In this document: positions 23,189 to 31,657 of the stretch, one piece after another
Layout: each line of letters starts with the position of its first letter
How positions within the stretch are numbered: the stretch's first letter is position 1
Assembly (NCBI GenBank): GCA_021324545.1
Contig: JAJPIX010000064.1
Location: forward strand, 1 to 35,306
Length of the DNA: 35,306 nt
Source: Alphaproteobacteria bacterium
Lineage (GTDB): Bacteria > Pseudomonadota > Alphaproteobacteria > Micropepsales > Micropepsaceae
Reading direction: 5' to 3'
Translations under genes and position numbers: made by a program
Notes under the pieces: model-generated
The model's database searches: none
Told to the model about the DNA's origin: nothing
What the model saw: the letters and a program-made list of their open reading frames with translations, nothing else

Positions 23189-24616
23189 ATGATTCGCCGG
23201 GCTGGCATGGTCTTGGTTGTGGCGGCGGCCACTTGTGTCGCAAATGCCGGCCCCTTGCCCGTTGTGCGACCATCCCAAGCCCAACTCAACAGAGCCGAAA
23301 GTACGCTTCCGGCACCGCAACCCCCTCGCGGACCGTCAGCACGCCAGACGGCGACGGATCAAGCTACCAACGACATCATCAACGAACTATCGCAGGCCGC
23401 GGCGCCCGCTCCGGCGCAGCCGCCGGCTTCATCATCCCCAGCGCGGCCCCAGGCGGCGCCGGTCGTCATGGATGCCAGAATTGGCGAGCATCCCGATCGT
23501 ACGCGCTTCGTGATCGAAGTGTCCGATCCGGTACAGCTTCGCGTCTTTACGCTTGCCAATCCCGATCGCGTTGTCATTGACCTGCCCGACGTCTTGTGGC
23601 GGCTGCAGAATGCTGACCGGCCGACCGGAACAGGCGCGGTGAGAAGCTACCGCTACGGGCCCTTCCGTCCCGGTGACTCCCGTTTCGTCATCGATCTCAA
23701 CAGGCCCGTATCGGTCGCGCAGCCGATGGTGTTGCCCCCGGCGGACGGTTACGGCTATCGCATCGTGCTTGATCTCTTCGAGACGACGCAGGCGAAGTTT
23801 GATGCGAGCGCCGGTTGGCCGGCGGATTTGCGGGCGCGCGAAGCAGCAGCGGAGAAGGTGGCCTCGGCCCCGCCGGCCCTACCGGCGCGGGGCCCGTCTG
23901 CGCGAAAGATTGTCGTGATCGACCCGGGGCACGGCGGTATCGACACCGGCACGACAGGTATCAACGGAATGCAGGAAAAGGACCTCGTGCTCGACGAAGG
24001 GCTGATTCTTGGCCGGTTGCTCGCACGACGCGGTTATGACGTGCATTACACGCGCGATAGCGACATTTTCATCCCGCTGACGGAACGTGTGGCGATCAGC
24101 CGGGCCGACCACGCGGACCTCTTCATATCGCTCCACGCAGACTCAAATCCGGATTCGCAGGTCAACGGCCTTTCCATTTACACGCTGTCGGAACGCGGCT
24201 CGGATGCGGAGGCGGCCGCGCTTGCCCGCAAGGAAAACCAGTCCGACATCATCGCCGGTGTCGACCTCTCGCAGCAGGACAGCCCGGTGGCCTCGATCCT
24301 GATTGACCTGGCGCAGCGGGATACCATCAATCGTTCCACGCGATTCGCCATGACCGCGCTCGGGCAGCTCTCTCGTGCGACCGATATTCTGCCCCGCGAA
24401 CCGCACAGGTCTGCAGCATTTGTTGTGTTGAAGGCACCCGATGTACCGGCGGTACTGATCGAGTTGGGCTATCTGTCGAATCCGGGGGATGCGGCACAAA
24501 TGCGCACTGACCGCTGGCGAAATGCCGTGGCGCAGGCGATTGCCGCCGCCGTTGACCGTCATTTTGCGCCCGAGCCGCCTGTTGCCGCCGGGGCGGGCGA
24601 ACAGGCGGCCAAGTGA
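23189..24616 (+). CDS. amiC: N-acetylmuramoyl-L-alanine amidase with AMIN domain
   Basis: A 475-residue periplasmic enzyme that cleaves the amide bond between MurNAc and the stem peptide during cell separation. A signal peptide ends near VANA. A Pro/Ala-rich linker leads to the AMIN domain (about 94-205: RFVIEVSDPVQLRVFTLANP, VVIDLPDV), which targets the septum, and then a second linker. The Amidase_3 domain starts at about 238 with IVVIDPGHGG (zinc His H248), then the zinc Glu in QEKDLVLDEG, SLHADSN (zinc His), and the catalytic Glu in LIELGYLSN. The ATG at 23189 has AGAGG 5 bases upstream; a GTG at 23171 is less likely. Next downstream is PBP1a. Confidence 0.95.
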   Translation: MIRRAGMVLVVAAATCVANAGPLPVVRPSQAQLNRAESTLPAPQPPRGPSARQTATDQATNDIINELSQAAAPAPAQPPASSSPARPQAAPVVMDARIGEHPDRTRFVIEVSDPVQLRVFTLANPDRVVIDLPDVLWRLQNADRPTGTGAVRSYRYGPFRPGDSRFVIDLNRPVSVAQPMVLPPADGYGYRIVLDLFETTQAKFDASAGWPADLRAREAAAEKVASAPPALPARGPSARKIVVIDPGHGGIDTGTTGINGMQEKDLVLDEGLILGRLLARRGYDVHYTRDSDIFIPLTERVAISRADHADLFISLHADSNPDSQVNGLSIYTLSERGSDAEAAALARKENQSDIIAGVDLSQQDSPVASILIDLAQRDTINRSTRFAMTALGQLSRATDILPREPHRSAAFVVLKAPDVPAVLIELGYLSNPGDAAQMRTDRWRNAVAQAIAAAVDRHFAPEPPVAAGAGEQAAK

Positions 24617-24680
24617 CTGGGCGCCAAAGGCGCGCCATAATTGCGTGCCAGATGGTGGCCTTGTGGAGGGGCCCCAAAGT

Positions 24681-27098
24681 ATGACTCGGATTTTCAAGTA
24701 TTTGGGGCTGGGCCTTTTGGGCGTGGTTGTGCTCGGCCTGGTTGCGGTCGGCATCTATGTTTACGAGCTTACCTCGGACTTGCCGAGTGTCGATGCTCTG
24801 AACAACTACAGCCCGCCGGTCACTACACGCGTTTACGCGGGCGACGGCACACTGATCGGGGAATTTGCGCGTGAGCGGCGCATATTCGTGCCGATTGGCT
24901 TTGTGCCGCCGCTTGTGATCAAGGCATTCGTCTCCGCCGAAGACAAGAATTTCTTCACCCATCCCGGCATCGATCCAAGCGGCATTGTTCGCGCCGCGAT
25001 CAACGACGTTTTCAACGTGCTCGAGCATCGCAGGCTTGAGGGCGCGTCCACTATCACCCAGCAGGTTGCCAAGAATTTTCTGCTGAACAGCGACGTGAAA
25101 TTTTCCCGCAAAATCCGCGAGGCCGTGCTCGCCGTGCGGATTGATGCGACCTATTCCAAGCCGAAGATACTTGAACTCTATCTTAACGAGATTTTTCTCG
25201 GGCAGAATTCATATGGCGTGGCCGCCGCGGCGCTGAATTATTTCGGCAAATCGCTGGATCAGCTCGACGTCGCCCAGGCGGCATTCCTTGCGGCGCTTCC
25301 GAAGGCGCCCAGCAACTACGATCCGCGCACGAACTATCAGGCTGCGCTGGATCGCCGGAACTGGGTCATTGGGCAAATGGCGGATAACGGATACATCACG
25401 CGCGAACAGGCGCGTGAGGCGATGGCCGAGCCGCTGAAAACGCAGATTCGGCCGCTCGGGAGCCAGGTGCAAGATGCCGACTATTTTGTCGAGGAAGTGC
25501 GCCGGCAGCTCTACGCCAAATATGGCGAGCACGAGCTCTACGACGGCGGGCTGCAGGTTCGTTCGACGCTAGATACGCGGCTGCAGAACATCGCGGTGAA
25601 TGCACTGCGCGCAGGCCTGGTGCGTTATGACCGGCGGCACGGTTGGCGTGGCGCCGTCAGCAATATAGACGTATCCGGCGACTGGAAGGATGCGGTTGCA
25701 AGCGCCGGCAACCAGTCCGGAATTGACAGTTGGCGTGTGGCTGTCGTGCTCGGCTATGGCGGCGACAAGTCCGTCAGGATCGGATTTGCGAACGGAAGCA
25801 CCGGCGAAATTCCCTTTGGCGAGTTGGCGTGGGCCCGGCCGGAGATAAAAAAATCCGCTACAGTCGGTCCTGCGCCAACGCAGCCGCAGCAGGTCGTAAA
25901 GGTCGGCGATCTGATCTACGTTGAGCCACTCGACAAAAGCGGCACCTACGGATTGCGGCAGGTGCCCGAAGTCAACGGCGCGATTGTCGTCATGGATCCG
26001 CACACCGGCCGCGTATTGGCGCTTTCCGGCGGGTTCAGCTTTGCCTCGAGCCAGTTTGATCGCGCCATGCAGGCCATGCGCCAGCCTGGATCGGCCTTCA
26101 AGCCGTTCGTGTATGCCGCCGCGCTCGACAACGGCTACACGCCAACCAGCAAGATTCTTGATGCACCGTTTGTGATTTCCCAGGGCGCCGGGCTTCCGGT
26201 CTGGGCGCCCGAGAATTTCGAGAAAAAATATATCGGACTGGCCACGCTCAGGCGCGGCATCGAATTGTCGCGCAACCTGATGACGGTCCGGCTTGCCCAC
26301 GATGTCGGAATGGACAAGGTCATTCAGTATCCTGTCCGCTTTGGCGTCTACGATCATCTGGAGCCGTTCCTTGCCAACGCGCTGGGCGCAAGCGAAACCA
26401 CGGTTCTGAGGCTTACGACCGGATATGCCGAATTCGTGAACGGCGGAAAAAAGATCAATCCCACGCTGATCGACCGCATTCAGGATCGCAACGGCAAGAC
26501 AATCTACAAGCACGACACGCGCATTTGCGAGGACTGCAACTCGCCGACCTGGCATGGTCAGGACGAACCGCTGTTGGCCGACAACCACGAACAGATCATC
26601 GATGCGACGACCGCCTACCAGATCGTTTCGCTGCTTGAGGGTGTCGTGCAGTACGGGACGGGCGTTTCAGTAAAGGCTGTTGGAAAGCCGCTCGCCGGCA
26701 AGACCGGAACATCGAACGATTCCAAGGACACCTGGTTTGTCGGCTTTTCGCCGGATCTCGCGGCGGGCGTCTTTGTCGGTTTCGATGATCCGCGCACGCT
26801 CGGCAAACTTGAGCAGGGAGCCACCTGTGCGGCCCCGATATTCCGCGACTTCATGGAAGGGGCGCTGGCCGACGAGCCGGCCACGCCGTTCCGCATCCCG
26901 GGCGGGATCGATCTGATTGCGGTGAACCGCGTCACAGGCGAACCATCCTCGCCCGGTGCGCCAGGCGCCATCATGGAGGCCTATAAGGCGGGTACCGGCC
27001 CAGAGACACCGACCCCCGGGGGCGATATGGCCAGCAGCACCACGCCGAGCACGGATATGGGCAATAAAATCGGGCCTGGGACCGGCGGAATCTATTGA
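24681..27098 (+). CDS. mrcA: penicillin-binding protein 1A (bifunctional class A PBP)
   Basis: An 805-residue inner-membrane enzyme with an N-terminal TM helix (about 7-28). The GT51 glycosyltransferase domain contains the catalytic Glu in SAEDKNFFTHPGID (E87) and GASTITQQVAKN. An OB-like region precedes the transpeptidase domain, with the nucleophile Ser in PGSAFKPF (S471), the SRN motif (LSRNLMT) and KTGT (AGKTGTSND). It polymerises lipid II and crosslinks peptidoglycan. The C-terminal tail is Pro/Thr/Gly-rich. The start at 24681 follows GGAGGGG by 9 bases. Pairing with the amidase just upstream (64 bases) is typical for alphaproteobacteria. Confidence 0.96.
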   Translation: MTRIFKYLGLGLLGVVVLGLVAVGIYVYELTSDLPSVDALNNYSPPVTTRVYAGDGTLIGEFARERRIFVPIGFVPPLVIKAFVSAEDKNFFTHPGIDPSGIVRAAINDVFNVLEHRRLEGASTITQQVAKNFLLNSDVKFSRKIREAVLAVRIDATYSKPKILELYLNEIFLGQNSYGVAAAALNYFGKSLDQLDVAQAAFLAALPKAPSNYDPRTNYQAALDRRNWVIGQMADNGYITREQAREAMAEPLKTQIRPLGSQVQDADYFVEEVRRQLYAKYGEHELYDGGLQVRSTLDTRLQNIAVNALRAGLVRYDRRHGWRGAVSNIDVSGDWKDAVASAGNQSGIDSWRVAVVLGYGGDKSVRIGFANGSTGEIPFGELAWARPEIKKSATVGPAPTQPQQVVKVGDLIYVEPLDKSGTYGLRQVPEVNGAIVVMDPHTGRVLALSGGFSFASSQFDRAMQAMRQPGSAFKPFVYAAALDNGYTPTSKILDAPFVISQGAGLPVWAPENFEKKYIGLATLRRGIELSRNLMTVRLAHDVGMDKVIQYPVRFGVYDHLEPFLANALGASETTVLRLTTGYAEFVNGGKKINPTLIDRIQDRNGKTIYKHDTRICEDCNSPTWHGQDEPLLADNHEQIIDATTAYQIVSLLEGVVQYGTGVSVKAVGKPLAGKTGTSNDSKDTWFVGFSPDLAAGVFVGFDDPRTLGKLEQGATCAAPIFRDFMEGALADEPATPFRIPGGIDLIAVNRVTGEPSSPGAPGAIMEAYKAGTGPETPTPGGDMASSTTPSTDMGNKIGPGTGGIY

Positions 27099-27149
27099 GA
27101 TAATCCCTTGGCCTGGGCCTCAAATCGCGGCGACGTGATGGGTCGAGGC

Positions 27150-27177
27150 TTGGCAACCGCCCGCATACCGATATCAT
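27150..27177 (+). promoter_or_regulatory. candidate sigma70-type promoter for the TonB-C gene
   Basis: TTGGCA (27150-27155, 5 of 6 to TTGACA) and TATCAT (27172-27177, 5 of 6 to TATAAT) are separated by 16 bases. Transcription would start near 27184, giving a leader of about 26 bases. This is the best promoter-like pair seen in the window. Confidence 0.5.
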
Positions 27178-27209
27178 TTGTGCGCAATCAAATTCGCGGG
27201 ACGCTCAGC

Positions 27210-27602
27210 ATGATCACGAGAAACCTGTTCCTGGGAACTGCCTTCGCCGCAAGTTTTGCTTTTGCTGTGCCGGCGTCTGCGCTTGCCGCCGACGATTCGA
27301 CAACCCCGCCACAAATCGATACCAGCCGGCCGCACGATCAGATTTATCCTGTTACCGCGCAGCGGAGCGGCGAGCAGGGGGATGTCTATCTGAAAGTCTA
27401 TGTGCACGAAAACGGCAAGACCGATCGCGTGCAGATCGCCAAGTCGAGCGGCTACCCCGATCTCGATAATGCCGCAATCGAGAGCGTGTTGAACTGGCGC
27501 TACATTCCCGCCAGGCGAAACGGCGATACGGTGGATGAATGGACGACGCTCCATCTGGTCTACCAGCTTCCGCAGCAGGCGCAGAGCGGCACCCAGAAGT
27601 AA
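27210..27602 (+). CDS. secreted TonB C-terminal-domain protein
   Basis: A 130-residue protein. The N-terminus is a cleavable signal peptide (LFLGTAFAASFAFAVPASALA, then ADD). The rest is a TonB_C-like domain: YPVTAQRSGEQGDVYLKVYV, HENGKTDRVQIAKSSGYPDLD, AAIESVLNWRYIPAR. Classical TonB is membrane-anchored with a Pro-rich spacer and works with ExbB/ExbD; neither anchor nor spacer is present, so energy transduction is unlikely. Single-domain exported TonB_C proteins are common and mostly uncharacterised. The ATG at 27210 is chosen because it begins the signal peptide; an upstream in-frame start would bury it. It lies 111 bases after PBP1a with its own candidate promoter. Confidence 0.85.
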   Translation: MITRNLFLGTAFAASFAFAVPASALAADDSTTPPQIDTSRPHDQIYPVTAQRSGEQGDVYLKVYVHENGKTDRVQIAKSSGYPDLDNAAIESVLNWRYIPARRNGDTVDEWTTLHLVYQLPQQAQSGTQK

Positions 27603-27658
27603 CAGGCTCTTTACAACGGGCAGCCGCCCGCCCATATGGGGCGCGGAGGATTCATGCC

Positions 27659-28790
27659 ATGCGCCCGGAAATCGCCCGTACGGCCGAAGAGATCAGGCAG
27701 GCGGTTGCCCTGCTGAGGAGGCATCTTTGACTGGGATAACGCCATCCGCCGCCTCGATGAACTGAACGCGAAGGCTGAAGACCCATCCATCTGGAACCAT
27801 CCGCAGAACGCGCAGAGCCTCATGCGCGAACGGCAGCGGCTGGAGCAATCGCTCTCGGCTGTTCGGGCACTCGAGCGCGACCTCAGTGACAGCCTTGGCC
27901 TTCTGGAAATGGCCGAAGGCGAAAACGATGCCGCGGTGGTAGCCGATGCGGAAAGGTCCATTGAGAACCTCGCCGCGCGGGCCGAGCATCTGAAGCTGGA
28001 ATCGATGCTTTCCGGCGAAGCCGATGGAAATGACAGCTATCTGGAGATCCATGCCGGCGCCGGCGGCACCGAAAGCCAGGACTGGGCGGAAATGCTCTTC
28101 CGCATGTACACCCGATGGGCGGAAAAGCATGGCTACAAGCTGCAGCTCATCGAGGAGAGCGCGGGCGAGGGGGCGGGCCTGAAGTCGGCAACACTCCTCG
28201 TGAAGGGGCCGAACGCCTATGGCTGGCTCAAGACGGAGGCCGGCGTGCACCGGCTCGTGCGAATTTCACCCTTCGATGCCAACGCGCGCCGGCATACCAG
28301 TTTTTCCAGCGTCACGGTCTATCCGGTCATCGACCAGAGCATAAACATCGACATTCCGGAGAAGGATGTCCGGATCGATGTTTATCGCGCTTCGGGTGCA
28401 GGCGGACAACACGTCAACAAGACGGAGAGCGCTGTGCGGATCACGCACATTCCGACAGGCATAGTGGTCGCCTCGCAGTCCGAGAAGTCACAACACCAGA
28501 ACAGGGCCATCTGCTGGGAAATGCTGCGATCGAGGTTGTACGAGCTGGAATTGGAAAAGAAGAAGGCGGAGACAGGTGCGTTTATCGGCGAAAAGAGCGA
28601 CATCGGCTGGGGCCACCAGATCCGTTCCTATGTGTTGCAGCCCTATCAGCTGGTGAAGGATCTGCGCACGGGGGTCGAAAGCCGCGATCCCAAGGCCGTA
28701 CTCGACGGCGAACTGGATCCTTTCATGTCGGCCGCGCTTGCCCAGGCGATCGGCGGCAAGCCGAAAGAAGTCGTCAAGGACCTCGAGTAG
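27659..28790 (+). CDS. prfB: peptide chain release factor 2 (programmed +1 frameshift)
   Basis: RF2 recognises UGA and UAA and triggers peptide release. The first frame runs 23 codons from the ATG at 27659 (GGAGG at 27645-27649, 9-base spacer) to an in-frame TGA at 27728. The rest is read in the +1 frame from GAC at 27729, giving 376 residues. The anticodon-mimicking tripeptide SPF is at 203-205 in [12 protein letters not shown], and the hydrolysis motif GGQ at 248-250 in [11 protein letters not shown]. Both positions agree closely with E. coli RF2. Read as one frame the gene would look broken, but it is intact. A strong hairpin terminator follows the stop. Confidence 0.96.
27716..27731 (+). 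promoter_or_regulatory. prfB: prfB +1 programmed frameshift site
   Basis: AGGAGG CAT CTT TGA C: an internal Shine-Dalgarno-like AGGAGG three bases before the CTT slippery codon, then the in-frame UGA followed by C. This is the same arrangement as in E. coli prfB (AGGGGG TAT CTT TGA C). When RF2 is scarce, the UGA is decoded slowly and ribosomes slip +1, so RF2 controls its own level. Confidence 0.95.
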
Positions 28791-28819
28791 GGGCGCAGCC
28801 GTTCAGGAGCGAAAAACGA

Positions 28820-28850
28820 AAGCCCCGCTCCTCGCCGGAGCGGGGCCTTC
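28820..28850. terminator. bidirectional hairpin terminator between prfB and bactofilin genes
   Basis: GCCCCGCTCC (28822-28831) pairs perfectly with GGAGCGGGGC (28837-28846) around a 5-base loop. On the plus strand it follows the prfB stop by 31 bases with a weak tail (CTTCGG). On the minus strand it follows the bactofilin stop by 25 bases and is followed by TTTCGTTTTTCG, a better U-tract. It probably ends both convergent transcripts. Confidence 0.85.
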
Positions 28851-28871
28851 GGTATTGGGCGTCTCTGAAGT

Positions 28872-29426
28872 TCAGGCGCCAGTCTTGAGCGGCGCGAAGG
28901 TCGCAGTGCTTGCGGCCGCCGGGCGGTTCATCGCCATGTCGGCGGGCGAACCGGTCGGTTTCAGGATCGTCTGTTGGGAAGCTGTCGCGGGTTTGCGGTC
29001 GTAACTGTGCATGGCGTCTTCTGCGAGCGGATTGTCCGAATGGCGGCAATTCCCCTCGAAGAAGGCTCCTGTCTCCACCGCAAAAGCTTCGTGCAGGATG
29101 TTGCCTTCCACATGGCTGGAGGAACAGAGAAGCACTTTCTTGGCGCGGATGCTGCCCTGCACGCGGCCGCGGACCGTCACATCCTCGGCCAATACCTCGC
29201 CGTGAATGAACGCCTTGTCGCCAATAACGAGCCCGGCGCTGTGGACATCGCCTTCAACGCGCCCGTCGATCTGAATATCGCCGGTCGACGTCAGCGTGCC
29301 GTTCACGACAAGATCGGCGCTGATTATCGACGGTGCGGCGGAACGGGCACCACGCTTGGCTTGCGGAAGGGGCGCAGCCGGCGCGGGGGCGGCGGGTGCT
29401 GTGTCTTTACTCTTACTGGAGAACAT
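28872..29426 (-). CDS. bacA: bactofilin family cytoskeletal protein
   Basis: A 184-residue protein with a central bactofilin (DUF583) beta-helix (about 33-135) of short repeating strands: SADLVVNGTLTSTGDIQIDG, VEGDVHSAGLVIGDKAFIHG, VTVRGRVQGSIRAKKVLL. It is flanked by disordered Ala/Pro-rich termini. Bactofilins polymerise without nucleotide under the inner membrane and recruit cell-wall enzymes. Its start lies inside the end of the upstream M23 peptidase gene (14-base overlap), a classic bactofilin-peptidase pairing. The gene symbol is by family only. Confidence 0.9.
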   Translation of the reverse strand: MFSSKSKDTAPAAPAPAAPLPQAKRGARSAAPSIISADLVVNGTLTSTGDIQIDGRVEGDVHSAGLVIGDKAFIHGEVLAEDVTVRGRVQGSIRAKKVLLCSSSHVEGNILHEAFAVETGAFFEGNCRHSDNPLAEDAMHSYDRKPATASQQTILKPTGSPADMAMNRPAAASTATFAPLKTGA

Positions 29427-30876
29427 GACGGCCTGCCTCGATAAATCTGCTCGGATCCCTTACGACGTCGGCGAACCACACCTCATAGTGGACGTGCGGT
29501 CCTGTGCTTCGCCCCGTCGATCCGAGTCTGCCGATGGGCGAGCCCTTACTCACTCTAGCGCCGACCTTCACCAATATCGATGACAAATGACCGTATCGCG
29601 TCTTGATTCCGAAACCATGGTCAATTTCCACCATATTTCCGTATCCGCCGCGGGGACCCGCGAAATCGACGACACCGGGCGCCGTCGCTTCGACCGTCGA
29701 ACCCCAGGGTCCGGCGAAATCAATGCCGGAATGGAAGGCAAGGTGGCGCGTGAAGGGGTCGACGCGGGCGCCGAAGCCGCTGGTGATTTCGTAGGATGAA
29801 CCATGCACCGGCGTGGTCAGCGGCACATGCCGAATGCCCGCGAAAAGCTCGACAAGCTGTTGCATCTGGCCCAGCGCATTGGTGTAGGCGGCTGCAAACG
29901 CCTGGTCGGCAATCCCGTCGATATGAACGGACTGGATCAGAATGAGCGGGCCGCCGACGCCCGACTGGCCGGCAACTTCCCGCTCAAAATTGTCCGGATC
30001 GATTCCGGCGGTGCGCATCACCGACTGCAGGCTGTAAATCCGCTGTTCCAGCTGGGCTTCCGTTTTTGCAAGCAACGAGTTTTCTGCGGCACTCAGCCGG
30101 CGGACACGGGCTTCTTGATAAGCAAGCTGACGCAGCACCGGTTGGTTCATCGCTTTCGTCGAGACGGGGCGCTGCGTGGAATGGAAGAGCGCGCCGAGCT
30201 TTTCCATCGCATCGCCAAGGTCGAGGAAGCTCGCCCGCATGGGCTTTGCGGTCCTTGGCTGGGGTGCGGCCAGCTGCGGCGAAACATTAAGCTCGGAACT
30301 GCCGCCCGACTTGAAATCCGGCGATTGCCCGGCGTTGGACGGCGGAGCTGGCGCCGCGGCGTTTTGGGAGATGTCGCCGGTCCCGACGGCTGGGTTCGCC
30401 GGCGCAGAATCGCTGTCTGAAACATCCGCATCGCGAGAGACCGGTATACCGCCGGCTGCGGGCAGGCTCGCCAGGGTTGCATCGATTGCCGTCTTGCGGT
30501 TGAGCAGTTTGGCGATGCTCGATTGCTTGGCCTGAAATTCGTCCGCCGTCGCCTTGAAACGGTCTTCCGCCGAAACCAGCGCGCCGTTGAGTTCATCGTA
30601 TGACATCTGCAGGTCGGCTACGCGGTTTTCATAGGCCGACGTCATCTCCTGATAGCGATGGTCCTTGGCGGCAATGATCCGGTCCTTGAAAATCACATTC
30701 ACGGAAGCGAATGCGACCCAGCCGAGGAAGATCAGGGAAAGGCCCGCCAAAGTTGCCTGCAACGGCGGCGCAAAGGTGAAGAACTGCACCCGGCCTTCGC
30801 TGCGGATATAGATCTGACGCTCTGGAAACGTCGCATGAATCCAGGCCCATGCGCGCTCGATGAGCGGTTCGGCCAT
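29413..30876 (-). CDS. M23 family (LytM-domain) peptidoglycan endopeptidase
   Basis: A 487-residue bitopic inner-membrane protein. A cytosolic N-terminus (MAEPLIERAWAWIHATFPER, IYIRSEGRV) precedes one TM helix (about 38-60), then a coiled-coil region (about 75-140), a Ser/Ala/Pro-rich linker, a second helical stretch, and a C-terminal LytM domain (about 360-475). Zinc and catalytic residues are visible: H382 and D386 in FHSGIDFAG, and H461-V-H463 in GPHVHYEVW. All expected residues are present, so it is probably active against crosslinked stem peptides. The start at 30876 is preferred, with GGGGA upstream. It overlaps the bactofilin gene by 14 bases, suggesting a shared shape-control task. 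Confidence 0.93.
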   Translation of the reverse strand: MAEPLIERAWAWIHATFPERQIYIRSEGRVQFFTFAPPLQATLAGLSLIFLGWVAFASVNVIFKDRIIAAKDHRYQEMTSAYENRVADLQMSYDELNGALVSAEDRFKATADEFQAKQSSIAKLLNRKTAIDATLASLPAAGGIPVSRDADVSDSDSAPANPAVGTGDISQNAAAPAPPSNAGQSPDFKSGGSSELNVSPQLAAPQPRTAKPMRASFLDLGDAMEKLGALFHSTQRPVSTKAMNQPVLRQLAYQEARVRRLSAAENSLLAKTEAQLEQRIYSLQSVMRTAGIDPDNFEREVAGQSGVGGPLILIQSVHIDGIADQAFAAAYTNALGQMQQLVELFAGIRHVPLTTPVHGSSYEITSGFGARVDPFTRHLAFHSGIDFAGPWGSTVEATAPGVVDFAGPRGGYGNMVEIDHGFGIKTRYGHLSSILVKVGARVSKGSPIGRLGSTGRSTGPHVHYEVWFADVVRDPSRFIEAGRHVLQ

Positions 30877-31016
30877 CTCGGAATGTCCCCTTGCGGCGTC
30901 TGAGGCGCCAGTCCCAACCGGACCCATTTCACCCAATTCGGGGCGTTTGATCAACCTCTTAGCCCAGAAAAAAGAGCTCGCGGTTAATCGTGGCCCGAAG
31001 CGGTTTTTGCGCCCCG

Positions 31017-31487
31017 TCAAAGGTTTTTCGCCGCGGCGAGCACGGCCTCCACATGCCCCGGCACTTTCACCTTGCGCCAGATTTCCCGAATTGTGCCCTT
31101 TCCGTCCACGAGGAAGGTGGACCGGTCCATGCCCATGTACCTGCGGCCGTACATGCTTTTCTCAACCCAGGCCCCATACGCCTTCGCGACGGCGGTTTCA
31201 GGGTCGGACGCCAAGGTAATCTTCAGTTTATATTTCGTCTTGAATTTGTCATGACTTGCCGTGCTGTCCTTTGAAACACCGATCACTTGCACGCCAAGCT
31301 TGTCGAACTGTCTTTTTGCTTCGGTGAAACCGGTCGCTTCTTTGGTGCAACCCGAGGTGTCGTCCTTGGGATAGAAATAAAGGACAAAGGGCGTGCCCTT
31401 GAGCGATGAAAGGGAGACTTGACCGCCGCCGTCCGTGGGCAGCCTGAAGGCAGGCGCCCGGTCTCCGGGCACGAGCTCTTTCGCCAT
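31017..31487 (-). CDS. bcp: peroxiredoxin, Bcp/PrxQ type
   Basis: A 156-residue thiol peroxidase that reduces hydrogen peroxide and organic hydroperoxides. The peroxidatic Cys is C47 in YPKDDTSGCTKEAT, and the supporting Arg lies in the YMGMDRSTFLVD region. The resolving Cys found five residues later in E. coli Bcp is Thr52 here, and no other Cys is present, so the protein looks like a 1-Cys form that needs an external thiol. GGAGG lies 4 bases before the ATG on the minus strand. It is upstream of the M23 gene on the same strand, 140 bases away, and divergent from the AsmA-like gene. Confidence 0.94.
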   Translation of the reverse strand: MAKELVPGDRAPAFRLPTDGGGQVSLSSLKGTPFVLYFYPKDDTSGCTKEATGFTEAKRQFDKLGVQVIGVSKDSTASHDKFKTKYKLKITLASDPETAVAKAYGAWVEKSMYGRRYMGMDRSTFLVDGKGTIREIWRKVKVPGHVEAVLAAAKNL

Positions 31488-31657
31488 GAGTCCTCCAGAA
31501 TTCGAACGGATGCCGAACTTCGCTGTTTACCCAAAAGACCCTATAGGCGATAAGCTGATGCGCGGTCCGGCGCAAGGGGCGGACCGGTTGGGGGCGGTTG
31601 AATCGGCTACCCACAAACAGGTTTGGGGGCGGGCAGGGCGAGTGAGGCGCGTGCTCC

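Noticed and set aside
27659..27730. A broken (pseudogene) prfB because of the early in-frame TGA
   Set aside because: The AGGAGG-CAT-CTT-TGA-C context is the known RF2 frameshift signal, and the downstream frame is intact with SPF and GGQ.
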